Below, one piece after another: positions 1 through 27,608 of a stretch of 64,000 nt of DNA. How positions within the stretch are numbered: position 1 is the first letter of the stretch; each line of letters starts with the position of its first letter. A model generated the notes under the pieces. It ran no database searches, had not been told where the DNA came from, and saw only the letters and a program-made list of their open reading frames with translations. Source of the stretch: Trematomus loennbergii. Taxonomy: Eukaryota > Chordata > Actinopteri > Perciformes > Nototheniidae. Location: the NCBI GenBank assembly GCA_012861695.1, contig JAAOOA010000026.1, positions 8,836,661-8,900,660 of the forward strand. Direction: 5' to 3'. A program made the translations under genes and the position numbers.

Positions 1-4717
<4,717 letters not shown>

Positions 4718-4731
4718 TCAATAGATTCCTC

Positions 4732-4779
4732 GTACAACTTGTTAGTCTTATACTTTTGTATAAGACTAACAAGTTGTAC
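4732..4779. repeat. Perfect hairpin, 22-bp arms, 4-nt loop
   Basis: Arms at 4732-4753 and 4758-4779 are exact reverse complements with a TTTT loop (AAAA in the hcn1 transcript). It lies 44 nt upstream of exon 6. In the transcript, the arm nearer the exon contains GACTAAC, a strong match to a branch-point motif, with the candidate branch A at 4742 about 55 nt from the acceptor. No other copy was noticed in the window. Confidence 0.9.
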
Positions 4780-6894
4780 AAATCCTTCATCTCTGCCGGC
4801 ATAATTTGGATGCATATTGCTGCTTTATCCCTAATACTCCTAAAGCACTCCCCATCACTCTTGAGAAGAAACTTTTTGGCACGCGTGTCATATCCTGATG
4901 AGTTTGCCCTCTGGTGTCGGCTGCAGGCCATCTCTCCGGTCTCATCCTGTCCCCTCGGACCCAGCAGGAGATTAGGAGCTTGTTGTCTGTTTACCCACAC
5001 ATCTCTGTTGCTGTGCAGATGGAAAGTCGGGGCACTTGGCATATGCGTTGGTGTGTTGGTTGACCCCCCATGAGGGATAACTCTCCTCCAGTGACAACAG
5101 GACACTAACAGAGGGATAACCAATCTCTGGGACATTCGCAAAAGAGATGTTAGCTCAGCCTCAGATGCCGGTGTCGGCTAATGCCAGGGGGCTCTGACCT
5201 CAATCATGCACCAGAACTAATGAATTAGATTGTAAGCAATTTTCATGCCTAGCCAGGAGTCCTCTTGGGGAAACAATCTTTGGCTATGCCTATTTAAAGA
5301 TGTGTCATATGGCAGAGAATAAAAGAAAGTGAGACACTGGAAAAGAAAAGCAGCGAAGGTGGGGAGAACAGCAAAACAGTTAGCCTGTTATATTATATTA
5401 CAGTCTTTGATGAAAAACTGCACTTATTTTCAGATGGTTTAACACTACAGTATAAACACGATGTACATTTTATTAAATTGGTTTTGTTACTCTGATAATG
5501 CTCTAGCAGAAAATTAAAACGTTTTGTGGTAATACAGTTGTGAGCAGGACCTTTTTCCTGCATGGACATTCATATCTGAGAAATAGCGATTGAATTGCAA
5601 ACCATTTAATGCAAAGACATCTTTATTTCCTTTTCTTTGAGTTTTTGTCTGCTGGTGCGTCACTGTTGACCAGATTATTCGATACTAGAGCCTATCAATT
5701 AAACGCTTTTTGGCAGCAAACAATCACTTATTGGATGCAGGAGCGACCTTGAATGCAACACCAAGGAGACTTTTCTAAGTGGTTTCAGCCCACAGCTGCA
5801 GCAAAGCAACCAACTGCTCAATGTGATGGATAACCTGGGGCAAACAAGTGTGAATTGATTTTCATTACCAAACGAATACAACAAGTAAAGTGTTCTTGGA
5901 AGGAATTTATAGGTACGGTAATGGACTTAAATATATAATAAAAGAACCCCACTCATGTTAAGACTCACGTCTCAGCAGACAAATTCTAAATTATTCCTAC
6001 CCTTGTCCATAGCTTTAGACCAGCATGATTCACTGATGACTCATTACCTGTGACCTACACACCAAACCCAGAGCTGTTTTATCCACTGAAGCAGAGTTGT
6101 CACGGGAATATCAGGTAGTCATAATTGCTCGAGCAGCCTCAATCCTGCGCACCTGGTTTCCTCATGCAAGACGTGTGATAAATGACATGCCAGAATCAGT
6201 TAAAGTACACTCAGGCTGATTTCATGGGCCCTCCTTTTTGGTCCAAAGCGAGTCTGAGTGCTGGTAAGTGGAGCTGATTCTGATCCCAAATTGACCCATA
6301 AGTCAGCTCCCCCAAAATTGTGCCGGCAATCAGCCCGACTCAGCAAGCCCAGCCCCAGTGGGTCTACCTGGAAAGGGCCTGGCACTGAGCTGCATTGATT
6401 GATTTCTAGCTGCTAAATGGTTGGGGACTGGGATACAGAAAAGGGATGCAGAGACTGAAAAACAAACCTAACTGCTCCTTTCCTTTTAGCCACTTTACTA
6501 CAGAGGCTAAGTGGGTAGAGCCCTGCAAAACAGAGAGGTGCAGCACTGACAAATTAAGATGCATCTAACAGAGTAAGCTATCATTTGTTACTGTTTGTAA
6601 AGTGTACAAAGGCTTTTAGAGTAATATGATTTAAATAGGACTTGGCAAAAACAAGCTCATTATGAAAGGTGGCATTGGCACTCTCTTGAAGGTTGGCATT
6701 ACTCAACTTCCTTTCAAAAGGATGAGAAGAGAGCAAGAGGTGAAGGGAGGTGTGTAGGTAGAAAATAAAGTGATCAAGGTGAAGCCTGGCTGTAACACAG
6801 GGTGTTTGCAAAATTAAGTAATTGAGTGTTTTCCTTTCTTTGTTTCACTCACTGTTCTGACATGCTCTAAGCCACACTTGTTGTAAGCCGCTTT

Positions 6895-7040
6895 TGATTA
6901 CCTCCGCCAAGGAGTTCGACTGTTTGTCAGCAGGATTACAGAAAAACTACTGGTCCAATTTTCAAGAAACTCAGTGGAACTGTTTTGACTGGGCCAAGAA
7001 GAAACCATTTCATTTTAGAGAGGATCCAAATCATGTCTTT
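6895..7040 (+). repeat. Degenerate interspersed repeat (teleost 'CCTCCGCCAAGGAG' type)
   Basis: The run from TTACCTCCGCCAAGGAG through GTCAGCAGGATTACAGAAAA to TTTCAAGAAACTCAGTGGAA resembles a repeat very common in fish genomes, usually read as a LINE or SINE fragment. Recognition is from memory. Ends are not defined and no duplication was found. Confidence 0.45.
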
Positions 7041-8178
7041 CTGTGCTTATCTTTGCTCACATGTGTTTTATTTGAATGCCATCAACCTGCCAGGGACTGC
7101 AGATGGAAATTAGCCTCAATGGCTAAATCTGGCATGTTTACATGATGGACTCAAGTGCTCATGTTAATTAATGTGCATTGTCCTTTCTTAAATAAATAAA
7201 TACAAACACAAATCACGTGGTTGATACATACACACATTATTTTGCATTAGTCCGAACTGCCTGGTAACTGAGTCCACTCTTCAAGTGCCTCTATCATTTT
7301 GTTTTGAATTGGGTTTCTTGAAAAAATATAAAACTTTGGACGATATAAAAAATTCTCACTCTATAAAGTTGTATGTGTATTCTCTGTATCCTTACTGTCA
7401 CCTGCATCATAATGTAAACTAGTTTATTTGCTCTGTTTTCAATCAGTTAGATTTTCCTTGTCTGTGTCATAAGCATAACTTTTAATTGTGTGATACTGTC
7501 TCTAGGCAGGTTTCGTCTGCTATGCACTGTGGATTTGTTAAAATCCCTGCACCTCCCTGTGAGTGTCTGGGGTCGTGCAGCAGCTCCCCACACTACTACG
7601 CTCTGACTTAATGGGGCTACATGAAAGATGGTCACGACTCCTACGCTTGCCATACCCATACGCCTCTGTGTAATTACCCGTGTAATCTGCTGATACGAGG
7701 AGGTCAGACAGAAACTTAAAACTTATCACAGTCTCTGTAATAAAGAGCACCATTCTTTTTATTACATTACTGCTTTTTTGTGAATAATATCCTCAGTTAA
7801 TTCTCAAGCTGTGTATCTAGTAATTGTTAAACAGCTTTTTTTCATCATTTGACAAATGCTCAGTGTGGGTTCACCCAGGATGCTTAGGAAAATCTGTTTT
7901 GCTTTTTTTTCTCCTTTGACCTTGTAAAATGAGATGACAGGTGTTGATATTTCAGTTTCATCTCCAAATGAAAATGTACTCTTCATCTTCAGGGAATAAA
8001 CTCATTCATGTTGCTAAACAGAAACCACTGTGACAGCTCACCTGTCAAGATTGTGTTTTTTATTATTTGAGTGTGTGTTCCAAAAATAGAACCATCAAAT
8101 GGACACTCTTAAAAGCATGTTGCTAAGAAAACTAATACATCCATTCAGTTTAGGGTTTTAAGAAAGAAGATGTCTCAC

Positions 8179-8459
<281 letters not shown>

Positions 8460-10070
8460 TCACAGAGTGTGTATTTGTGTCTCGGTATTGAGGACAAGCC
8501 GTGCTCTCACAGTGCCATGTCCTGGCTCTGTGTGGGGGGGAGGCAGAGACAGAACGAGGGAGGCAGGTGGTGAATGAAGGTAAGAACAAGTACAGACCCG
8601 GGGCTTTGTCAGAGCACTTCCTATTATCTCCCCCATGCAGGAAGCCGGGTCCTAATAGGCAGCCGAGCTATGATCTGATGTGAACTAGCAAGGCATACCT
8701 GATATCCTGGAGAGATTTAGAGCTGCATAGACTGCAAACCAGCAGCACAGAATGTAGGACTGATCATTTTTGCATGATTTTTCTTGAATATTTTTGTTGT
8801 AAGATGTTTAATTCTGAGCATTTGAGTAGCACAGATTACAGTACTGATGTGTTTCATCTGCCAAGGTGACGCCAAAGAGATTCTCTCTCTTTATTGTCTG
8901 TAAATCATTTTCTTTTTAAGTTAAAATGCATTGAAAGCACCTTTTAACTTGCCTTCCTTACAAGATGTAAATGGCTTTTCATGACAGTTTATTGATTATA
9001 AATGTTTTAGCTAACTTCATGTATTCACAATAATTATTTAAAACAAAAATCAACATCAAAATTACATTTCAAAATGATACTAAAATAATATGAAATAATT
9101 GTAGCAATTTCTGGCTTGAAATAATTAATAATAGTTATGATTCTTAGATATTCAATATTCGTATGTTTTTGTAGTTTCCTGTACTAATTCATGCTGCAAG
9201 GTAAGATCAAATATCAAAATGAATCAAAGCAGTATTTGCAGTAACTATAACAATGTAACTATTCATGCAAAATTAGCAGTTGTTATGATTTTCCTATTAA
9301 AGAGTATATTTAATTTAATTTAAATCGCTGGTTAAATAATGTTGTAGTTAGTTGCTAGTTGTGCTTTAGAAACACATTTCACTGCAATGAGTTTCAGTTC
9401 TCCGGATTTAGAGGGTGAATCTCAAAAGATTGGATTCAAATAAGAAATAAATAAAAATGTATAATGATATCAAAACCGTTGCTGTTATTGTTGTTACTCA
9501 CAGTACACTACACAGGCCAGAAGAAGAAAGGCAGAGGGATGGAGGACACAGATGAAAGAAAGGATGAGATACTTTGTGTCCTCTCTATCAGAGAGACAGA
9601 TGGCCTGTGACTCTACTTTTTTTTTCTTGCTGCACATGCATGGCTGGACGCATGACTTTTCCATTTGTGCAATTCTGCCAGTAACAAAGATGTAAGAACG
9701 TCCTGTTTCTGGTAATAAGTTTTGGAAATAAAAATCCGTCCACATTAACCTGAAGGTGAGTATTGACCCAAATGAGAGAAAATTACAGCTCATCTATTTT
9801 CATCAGTCTCTGTTTTTCTCACACAGGTTTTCCACAGACAGAGCCAGGGCCGTGAAAACAATCCTCCCAGCAGGTCCAAGGCCCTGACACACTGAAAAAA
9901 ACACCGTCTCTCACACTGCCTCTTGTAATCACAGTGGAGCAGTGGGTGAGAGCCAGCAGTAGCTGAGAGGACGGTAGTCTAGTCCAGTGTCAGGCTCTAT
10001 GGCCACGGTGGTGCAGAAATGCAGCACAATATATGATTTTTCAGTGATGGAGACGACGCTTCTTATCTCT

Positions 10071-10176
10071 TTAAAGGGGCCCTATTATGCTTTTTTGGGT
10101 TATCTCTTCCCTGTAGTGTGTTGTATAGTATTTTGGGCATGTAAATGGTCTGCAAAGGCTTAAATCCCAAAGTTCC
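10071..10176 (+). mobile_element. Left end of a TTAA-type MITE, split by a hAT insertion
   Basis: It begins TTAAAGGGGCCCTATTATGC, closely similar to the ends of the TTAA-flanked elements at 41032, 47420 and 51466. The element is interrupted at 10177-10185 by the hAT-type element. Its far end was not recognised after 10585, so it is probably truncated or too diverged. Confidence 0.5.
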
Positions 10177-10184
10177 CTCCAGAG

Positions 10185-10577
10185 CAGGGGTGTCAAATTC
10201 AAGGCCTGCGGGCAAATTCAGCCGCAACTTCATTTTATGTGGCCCGCAAGAGCTCTGAAAGAATATAATATGTGTATTATACGGTTACATGCCGCTGTAC
10301 AGAAGCCCGTTGTCCCACAATGCATCTCATTTTGTGACATGCACACTGAAGAGACTTGCAATTATTGTCAATTATTTGCCCTAGACTTCTGCTTTCAGAC
10401 GTAGTTAATTATGAAGTTATTACCCTATCCGATAATAATCCAATGCAGAGGCAATAATGTAATATAATTCATTATTTTATATATGTATATTTATATAGTC
10501 TTAAAGTTACAACAGGCCCTTTAAGTGCAACCATAATGCTAATGTGGCCCGCGATGAAATTGAGTTTGTCAGCCCTG
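10185..10577 (+). mobile_element. Non-autonomous hAT-type element with 8-bp target duplication
   Basis: The ends are CAGGGGTGTCAAATTCAA and TTGAGTTTGTCAGCCCTG, imperfect terminal inverted repeats. The 8-bp duplication CTCCAGAG is exact on both sides (10177-10184 and 10578-10585), as made by hAT transposases. There is no transposase coding capacity. A second copy in the opposite orientation is at about 15058-15583. Confidence 0.88.
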
Positions 10578-13500
10578 CTCCAGAGGAACTGGAGAAGCTG
10601 GTTTGATATATTCCCAAATTTGTAATTGTATTGGTTAATTATCCAGTCATACGTCTTAATGGAGTAATTTAGATAAATGCTGACTACATTCCTCCTCTCT
10701 ATGTCTCTCACTGTGCCTCATATTCTCTCTCTCTAGAGATAGTCAGTACTACACTCACAATGGGGTGAACCATTTAGTGCCAAATTAACCCACTTCTGTT
10801 CTTGCCAGTGGCACTGTCAGCCTTCCTGTTGATATAATACAGTCAGAGGGGCACTTTTTTTATCTGCAAGAAATAATATCCATGGAAATATTAAATATCG
10901 CTTGTCATCTGTTCTGCAAAGAGGGCATCTTGATAAATGTGTTTTTAAAGAGACCTAGTGAGAATTTTATTTTTGAACCTATTTATGTCATCTAGGGATC
11001 AACCAAATGTGTTTGTATCTCTGGCTTAGAAAATAGCCATTTCCTGTTGTACAAAGCTGTTAAAATAATTAATTAAATGTTTGCAGAAATGTCATGACAC
11101 TTAATTTAACAGTAGTCCAATTTCAAAAACCATTACGGGAAAAAATTATGATGAAGAAATAAACTGAACTCTTGACGAGTGGTAATGAGAAATTGATGGC
11201 CCTCATGTCTGGGCGGTAAATATGTATTTTTTCATCTAACTGTCGGCAAGACAGTGAATAAGCAAATCTCCCAAACATGTTGACTAATCCCAGACAGCAT
11301 TTTTGCTTCTCTACAATGCAAATGCTTATAGTATACAGTAGTATTTACTGTTTCATACTTAAGTGCCTTTTTGAAATATTAATGACACAAATGGCTGCAC
11401 ATTTAACTTGTTGAATGTCAGGCTATTATTTTAAAAACCTTAGTGCAGACAGGCAATATAGTTTATATTACACTCATTATGAAATAAGGCAGTGATTATA
11501 TATGTCTTCACACAAAGCCCTACAGCTGATGTCTGCAGGCTTACAGTGACTCAGCTCTGAAGACTCACAGCAGGCATGTCTTGCTATACATTGCATTTCC
11601 TTCCACCCTCCCACCATTCCTCTGATTCCCCCCTGTATCTTTCTCACAGTTTCTCTCATTTTGTTTCCTTACACCTTTTCAATGAAAGCCTTCCTTTCTT
11701 TCATCATGAAGTAGTTTTTATTGTAGCTTATCATGTCGACAATAATCAAGCTTTGTGCAAGTTCAATCAGGAAGAATACCTACGTTACTCATTCTTTCTC
11801 CCAATTCCCCAGCTGCCTCTAATAGGCCTGTCTTGGCGTTAACCTTTTGCCACGAATAGCCAATCATTGTGCTGCAGTTAAACCTTAAATATGTTCTTCT
11901 CTTCCCTGTGATCAACTGTCATTTCAGGCGACATGGCTGCGACCCTCATCACCCTCCACCTCCACCTCCAGTGCCCAGGTAAAGCTCATCACAAGTCCAC
12001 TCCTCACCAAATCTGCATCATCATCCTATCAACATCACCATCCATGTCTGGACCCCAGGGGGGATTCCTATTCGACCTACGGCTGCACCTCCCTGTAAAG
12101 ATACATCATATTACGATGGGGTCTAAATGCCAGAGACTTCCTAATTCGATCATCTTGCTCGGGTCAATAAATATTCTTCAATCAGAAAAAAGTCTCTCCT
12201 GATTGGAATAATAACTTACATGAGTCTTTCCCTTCCCTTGTCATCTTCTCATAAACCTCATCTGTCCTTAGCTGATGTCTAAACTCACACCAACACCCCT
12301 CTCTGCATGTTACCGCCCCCCCCCGGCTGAGGCAGCGATAGATGTAATGTCTACAGGCTGAGTCCCCTGAACCCATCCCTGCTGCTCCTCAGCCTGCTCC
12401 ACTGATATGCACAGCCATGCAGCAAATCAGCCCGAGCAGACTCTGGCTACACACTGGGGCTCTGATACTGCAAACATGGCATTCGCAGCTTCCATGTTGT
12501 CAGTTTGATGCCTGGGGGAAGTCGAAAGGCCAAAGTGGGATGTAGATTAAGCCGATTTGCTGTGAAGCAGATGTACATCACATACTGAGAAAGACACATG
12601 TCACTAACTCAAACAGTGACTTCCAACCGCTGACTTGTTTGCTGCCGGCGACCCTCAGCCATTAATTTTTGTATAAATGTGCTCTGACATCGGTTAATCT
12701 TGCAACGATCAAACATATAACCACGTTTTCAATTATGATAAATTCCCGCTTATAAGGAAATTGGCTCCATGCTGGGAATCGATTTGGTGTTAGATAGTGG
12801 TGTTTTACGGAAAAGGGCTTTTTATTTTCTGATCTGATATCAGTTCTGCTGTCAATCCATACCTGAATAAAAAAAGACATGCAGATTATTAGTGTAAGGA
12901 TGGCCTTTTTCCTTATTGCTATCTTTTAAAGGATGATGACACTGAATAATTAGGACTCATGATCCCATTTAATTTAACTTCTTTAGCGTGATGTTGACTA
13001 GACTCTCCTTATGTGGAATTTCCACCTTTTCCTTTCTTTTGTTTTTGGTTGTCTGTGGCTTTGTATTATAATGACACTGCAGCAATTAGTATTGTGTTTT
13101 ACATAAAGGAATAAAAGCTTGTGCACCTAATGATGAATTTTAAGTGCCATGTATAACAACACTGCAACACTGCACCAAAAACGTCAGAGCAATCACAGAG
13201 CCGTTGTTTCTCTGGATTTTCATTGACCATGGAAGCAGATGGCAAGGTCAAGCCATCCTTTTAGAATGAATAGATAACGGCTAAATGCTTTTATGTGCGC
13301 GGTAATGAAATGGTATTTTAGCATGTCCTGTTGTAGTCACAGCCAAGGTGACTCTGCTGATGCACTGATAAGAATCATGGCTACAACATCCTGCAGAATA
13401 ATTGATGAGTACTTTCCTGCCTTTAGGTGTGTCTGTGAACATGCTTTAATAAAAGCAATTGGCCTTCAACTAACAATTATTCTTTACGTATCATTTAAAT

Positions 13501-15057
13501 TGCTTAAAAGCTGAGAAATATGGTTGATTCATCGATAAGGTGGTTAACAGAAACATTTTAAAATCATTTTTCAAGAATTTGTTTTTAACATTCACTGAAA
13601 TGCTGCTGCTTTCCTTTGTCATTTATGGTAAAACTCCTAGGAGTAATGATAACCATTTTACAGCCAACACTTTAAACTGAGAAAATAGTCAGCAAATAAT
13701 TGGATAATGAAAATAATAGTTAGTTTGCACTAATTTGCTAATTATTTCCTTGATATGTAATCGGCCTATTAAGTGTCAGACAATTGTTAAAAATCACAAT
13801 TTTGTTTTCTGTACAAATAGTCCAAAACCACCAAATACAAGACAATATGAGCAAATCTGAGAAATTATGAGAGTGAGTTTTGTATTGTTGCTTTAAAAGA
13901 CACTTACAGTTTAAGCTCTAATGCACATTGTGTAAATAATAATTTTATGACTCTTTTTGCATCTCCAGAGCATTCCCAATTTCTGTTTATTGCATTTTCA
14001 CTTACACTCACAAATGACATGAAATACTGTTTCTGTTGACATATTATTCATATGTAATAGAAATATCAGCATACATCGCATATTAATCCGTCCATCTGTG
14101 TTTACATAATCTAGTTCAACAAAGAAATTCAAGGTCAGATATGATTGAAATGAAGAGTTATGTCCTTAAGTGGATCAAGAAAATAGAAGACTTTAATCCC
14201 CCGAACTACAATGCTGTACGTACATTGAGTTCTGCAGAGTAAGCGAAGGAAAACTTTTGTGAGTTAAAGTGATGTTCTTGCATGCGAGAAAACACAGAGC
14301 GCATCAGTCATGGCCGTGTGTTCTGGGAATTGCCCAGGCCCCTCAGCGGGATCACAGATGGTGGCTCGGATGAAATGCTGGATAATCACCTTCCACAAGA
14401 AAAAAAAAAATAGCAAAAAAAACGAATGTACGACTGCAATGAAACGGAAGAATAAAATGTGTTCGCTGGCAGCGGAGGGACGATGAGGTGGCAAGTCAGG
14501 CCACGGACCTCCTCACCCTGTTGACCTTATGGGATCGGTTTGTGGAAGAAAATCCTTTTTCTTGTCATGGCCCCAACAATTGTGATCTGTGAGAGCCCAT
14601 TGGTCCATGAGGGCACTGAGAGAAGACCTAATTTAGCTAAATTGAGCTCTAATGAGCAGGAAATTCAGCCCAAAAGATAAAAACGCTCAGATACTTTAAG
14701 ACCATCACGCTTGTTATTAGTGTTGCTTACCTTGAAACAAGAAAACATTAGATACACTAGCTCTATCTCCGCACGGCTACTGGGGGCTTGCTAACTGTAG
14801 CTAACGATTTACTTTATAAGGCGCGGAGCCACGCTTCTATCGCTTCAATTCCTGCCTCCAACCAAGCAACTATACTACATTTAACACATCTAGGCTACCG
14901 TTATTAGAAAAGGACGAAAAAAACGAACATGAGACAGGTAGAACAGGAGAGAGCACCAGAGGGTGGGAGGAAAACCTTTGCTAGCTATCAAGCTACGTTA
15001 GCTACCATTAGCAAAACCAAAAGGAGTGTTAGCAACTGTGGATTTATCCAGAGCCGA

Positions 15058-15583
15058 CAGGGGTGTCAAACTCAATTTCATCGCGGGCCACATCAGCATT
15101 ATGGTTGCACTCAAAGGGCCGGCGGTAACTTTAAGACTATATAAAAATACATATATAATTATTTAATATATATAAAATAATGTATTATATTATATTATTG
15201 CCTCTGCATTGGATTATTATCGGATAGGGTAATAACTTCATAATTAAATACGTCTGAAAGCAGAAGTCTAGGGCAAATAACTGCTCTTCAGTGCGCACGT
15301 CACAAAATGATTTAAAAAGAAAAGCCAAATTCTGGAAAAATCAAAAGTCAAAATCTAAAAAAAGAAGTGACATTTTTTTTGGGGGGGAAAGTAACATTTT
15401 GAAAAAAAAGGCAAATTCTGAGAAAAAGGCATATTTGAGATGCATTGTGGGACATGTAGTTTATGGGCAACGTGCTTCTGTAAATCGGCATGTAACCGTA
15501 TAATAAACAAACAATATTCTTTGCAAGCTCTTGTGGGGCCGCATGAAATGAAGTCACGGGCCGGATTTGGGTGCTTGAACTTT
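15058..15583 (-). mobile_element. Second copy of the 10185 hAT-type element, inverted, with a purine-rich insertion
   Basis: It starts CAGGGGTGTCAAACTCAATT and its body matches the reverse complement of the copy at 10185-10577, including a shared segment around CATTGGATTATTATCGGATA. It differs by an extra purine-rich, A-dominated block at about 15310-15436 and by a degraded right end near GCTTGAACTTT. No target duplication is recognisable, so the right boundary is approximate. Confidence 0.75.
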
Positions 15584-15777
15584 AGAAATGTGTGATTGGA
15601 TGTACAAGGTGAAGTTCCTGCCATGACCAAAAGTTTTAACAAGATCAACTTTAGTTAGGCTAATATAAGCTATAAACAGCACAAACATGCAGCAGCACAG
15701 ACAAACAGGAGACCTGGAAGTGACACGCTTACCGTACCGCCTCCGAGTACATCCAATATCATATGAACCCGATCTTA

Positions 15778-26316
<10,539 letters not shown>

Positions 26317-27522
26317 TTAGACCTCTTGAGAATCTTTTGTTTAGTGAAAACGTGCATTGATATTCCCGATCATACATCAGGTTAGGCAACACACACACAT
26401 TCATTATCCATTGTAAACATGTATTGGTATTTCCGGTATAACATTTTATTATTCCCTTTAAAAAGATTAAAAAGAGCCCCAAAGTACAAAGTCACCTTTG
26501 AAGTGGAGGGCATGGTGTGCGTGTTTGGCCACAAGAGAATGACATAGCTACAAGTGCATGTGTGTGTATATCACAGATGTTGAGCTACATAATTCAACAT
26601 GGCTGCTTTCCAAAACAAACTGACCAGTGGAGGAACTACACACGCAGCACAGAGTCGGTAATGCAGAGCGACTGAGGTGAATATCACACTGAATGATAAA
26701 GGGAGTGCACACATCTGGAATAATCAGCCGGTATGTGTGTTTATATTCTGTGAGCCCGTGTGGATGTTCCATCAGAGCAGGACATTTGAGAATAGAAAGT
26801 CATCAGCAGGGTGAATAAGCATATGCGCAACGTGAGGCGGTTTCATTCACATCCAATCGGGGCGAGGAGAATTGACTCACGCCCGGTTGGATGTGGCACT
26901 AATTCTCATTAGCATTAGAAACCCATTACCTCTTTCCAGGTTAGTTATTCCATAATCATCCGCACACTGAATGCTGCTCAATTTATCCTGCTAAAAAAAA
27001 GTTAAATATGGAAAAGAAAAGATTGGTGATTGGTGGGTTTTGCATAATAAACCTGCGCCATTTGCTAATTTGCTGAATGGAAGAGTCCAAATAATTAGTA
27101 CCTATTTTTAAGTTTATTGCTTTCCATTCTCTTTAATTGGTCCATTCTACTTAATTTAAGTGTAATGACAATGGAATTGGCCTCAGGGTATGGGCCCCAC
27201 ACACAATCATGAGGTTCAAATAAATCACACCCAATGAGAAATAGTAAACTTTTTATTTCAAGTGTGTTTTTCTACACTAGTGATAATTGTTTGAACAGAG
27301 TATCAAAGTGGTTAATGGAAGACAAATCGATGTCTTGAGGTTATAAATAAACTAAAATGAAAAGACAGGCAAAGGTTGAAGTAACACATTATGTTTATAT
27401 GTACAGCACATCCAGTATGAAATACTTTACTTGAAATAGGCAGTACTTTCTTGTTTTGAACACAATTTAATTTAGTAATATAGCAGGTTTAACTCCAGGT
27501 CCATTCTTTTTTTGGTCATACC

Positions 27523-27608
27523 TGCCTTTTAAGATAAGATATTAGATAGGATGTACTTTATTGATCCCAATTTGGTACATATTGTCTTATATCTTATCTT
27601 AAAAGGCA
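27523..27608. repeat. Inverted repeat with 18-bp perfect arms
   Basis: TGCCTTTTAAGATAAGAT at 27523-27540 is repeated as its exact reverse complement at 27591-27608. The 50-nt spacer contains GATGTACTTTATTGATCCC, typical of fish LINE tails. It may be a tiny MITE or a rearranged LINE tail. Confidence 0.8.

Noticed and set aside
4732..4779. The perfect hairpin as a microRNA precursor
   Set aside because: A 22-bp stem with a 4-nt loop is too short for normal Drosha and Dicer processing.
11933..12202. An 89-codon frame with His/Leu-rich start
   Set aside because: The sequence (TGTCTGGACCCCAGGGGG and CAATAAATATTCTTCAATCA) has the feel of a fish interspersed repeat, but its ends and family could not be fixed, so it is not listed as a gene or bounded element.
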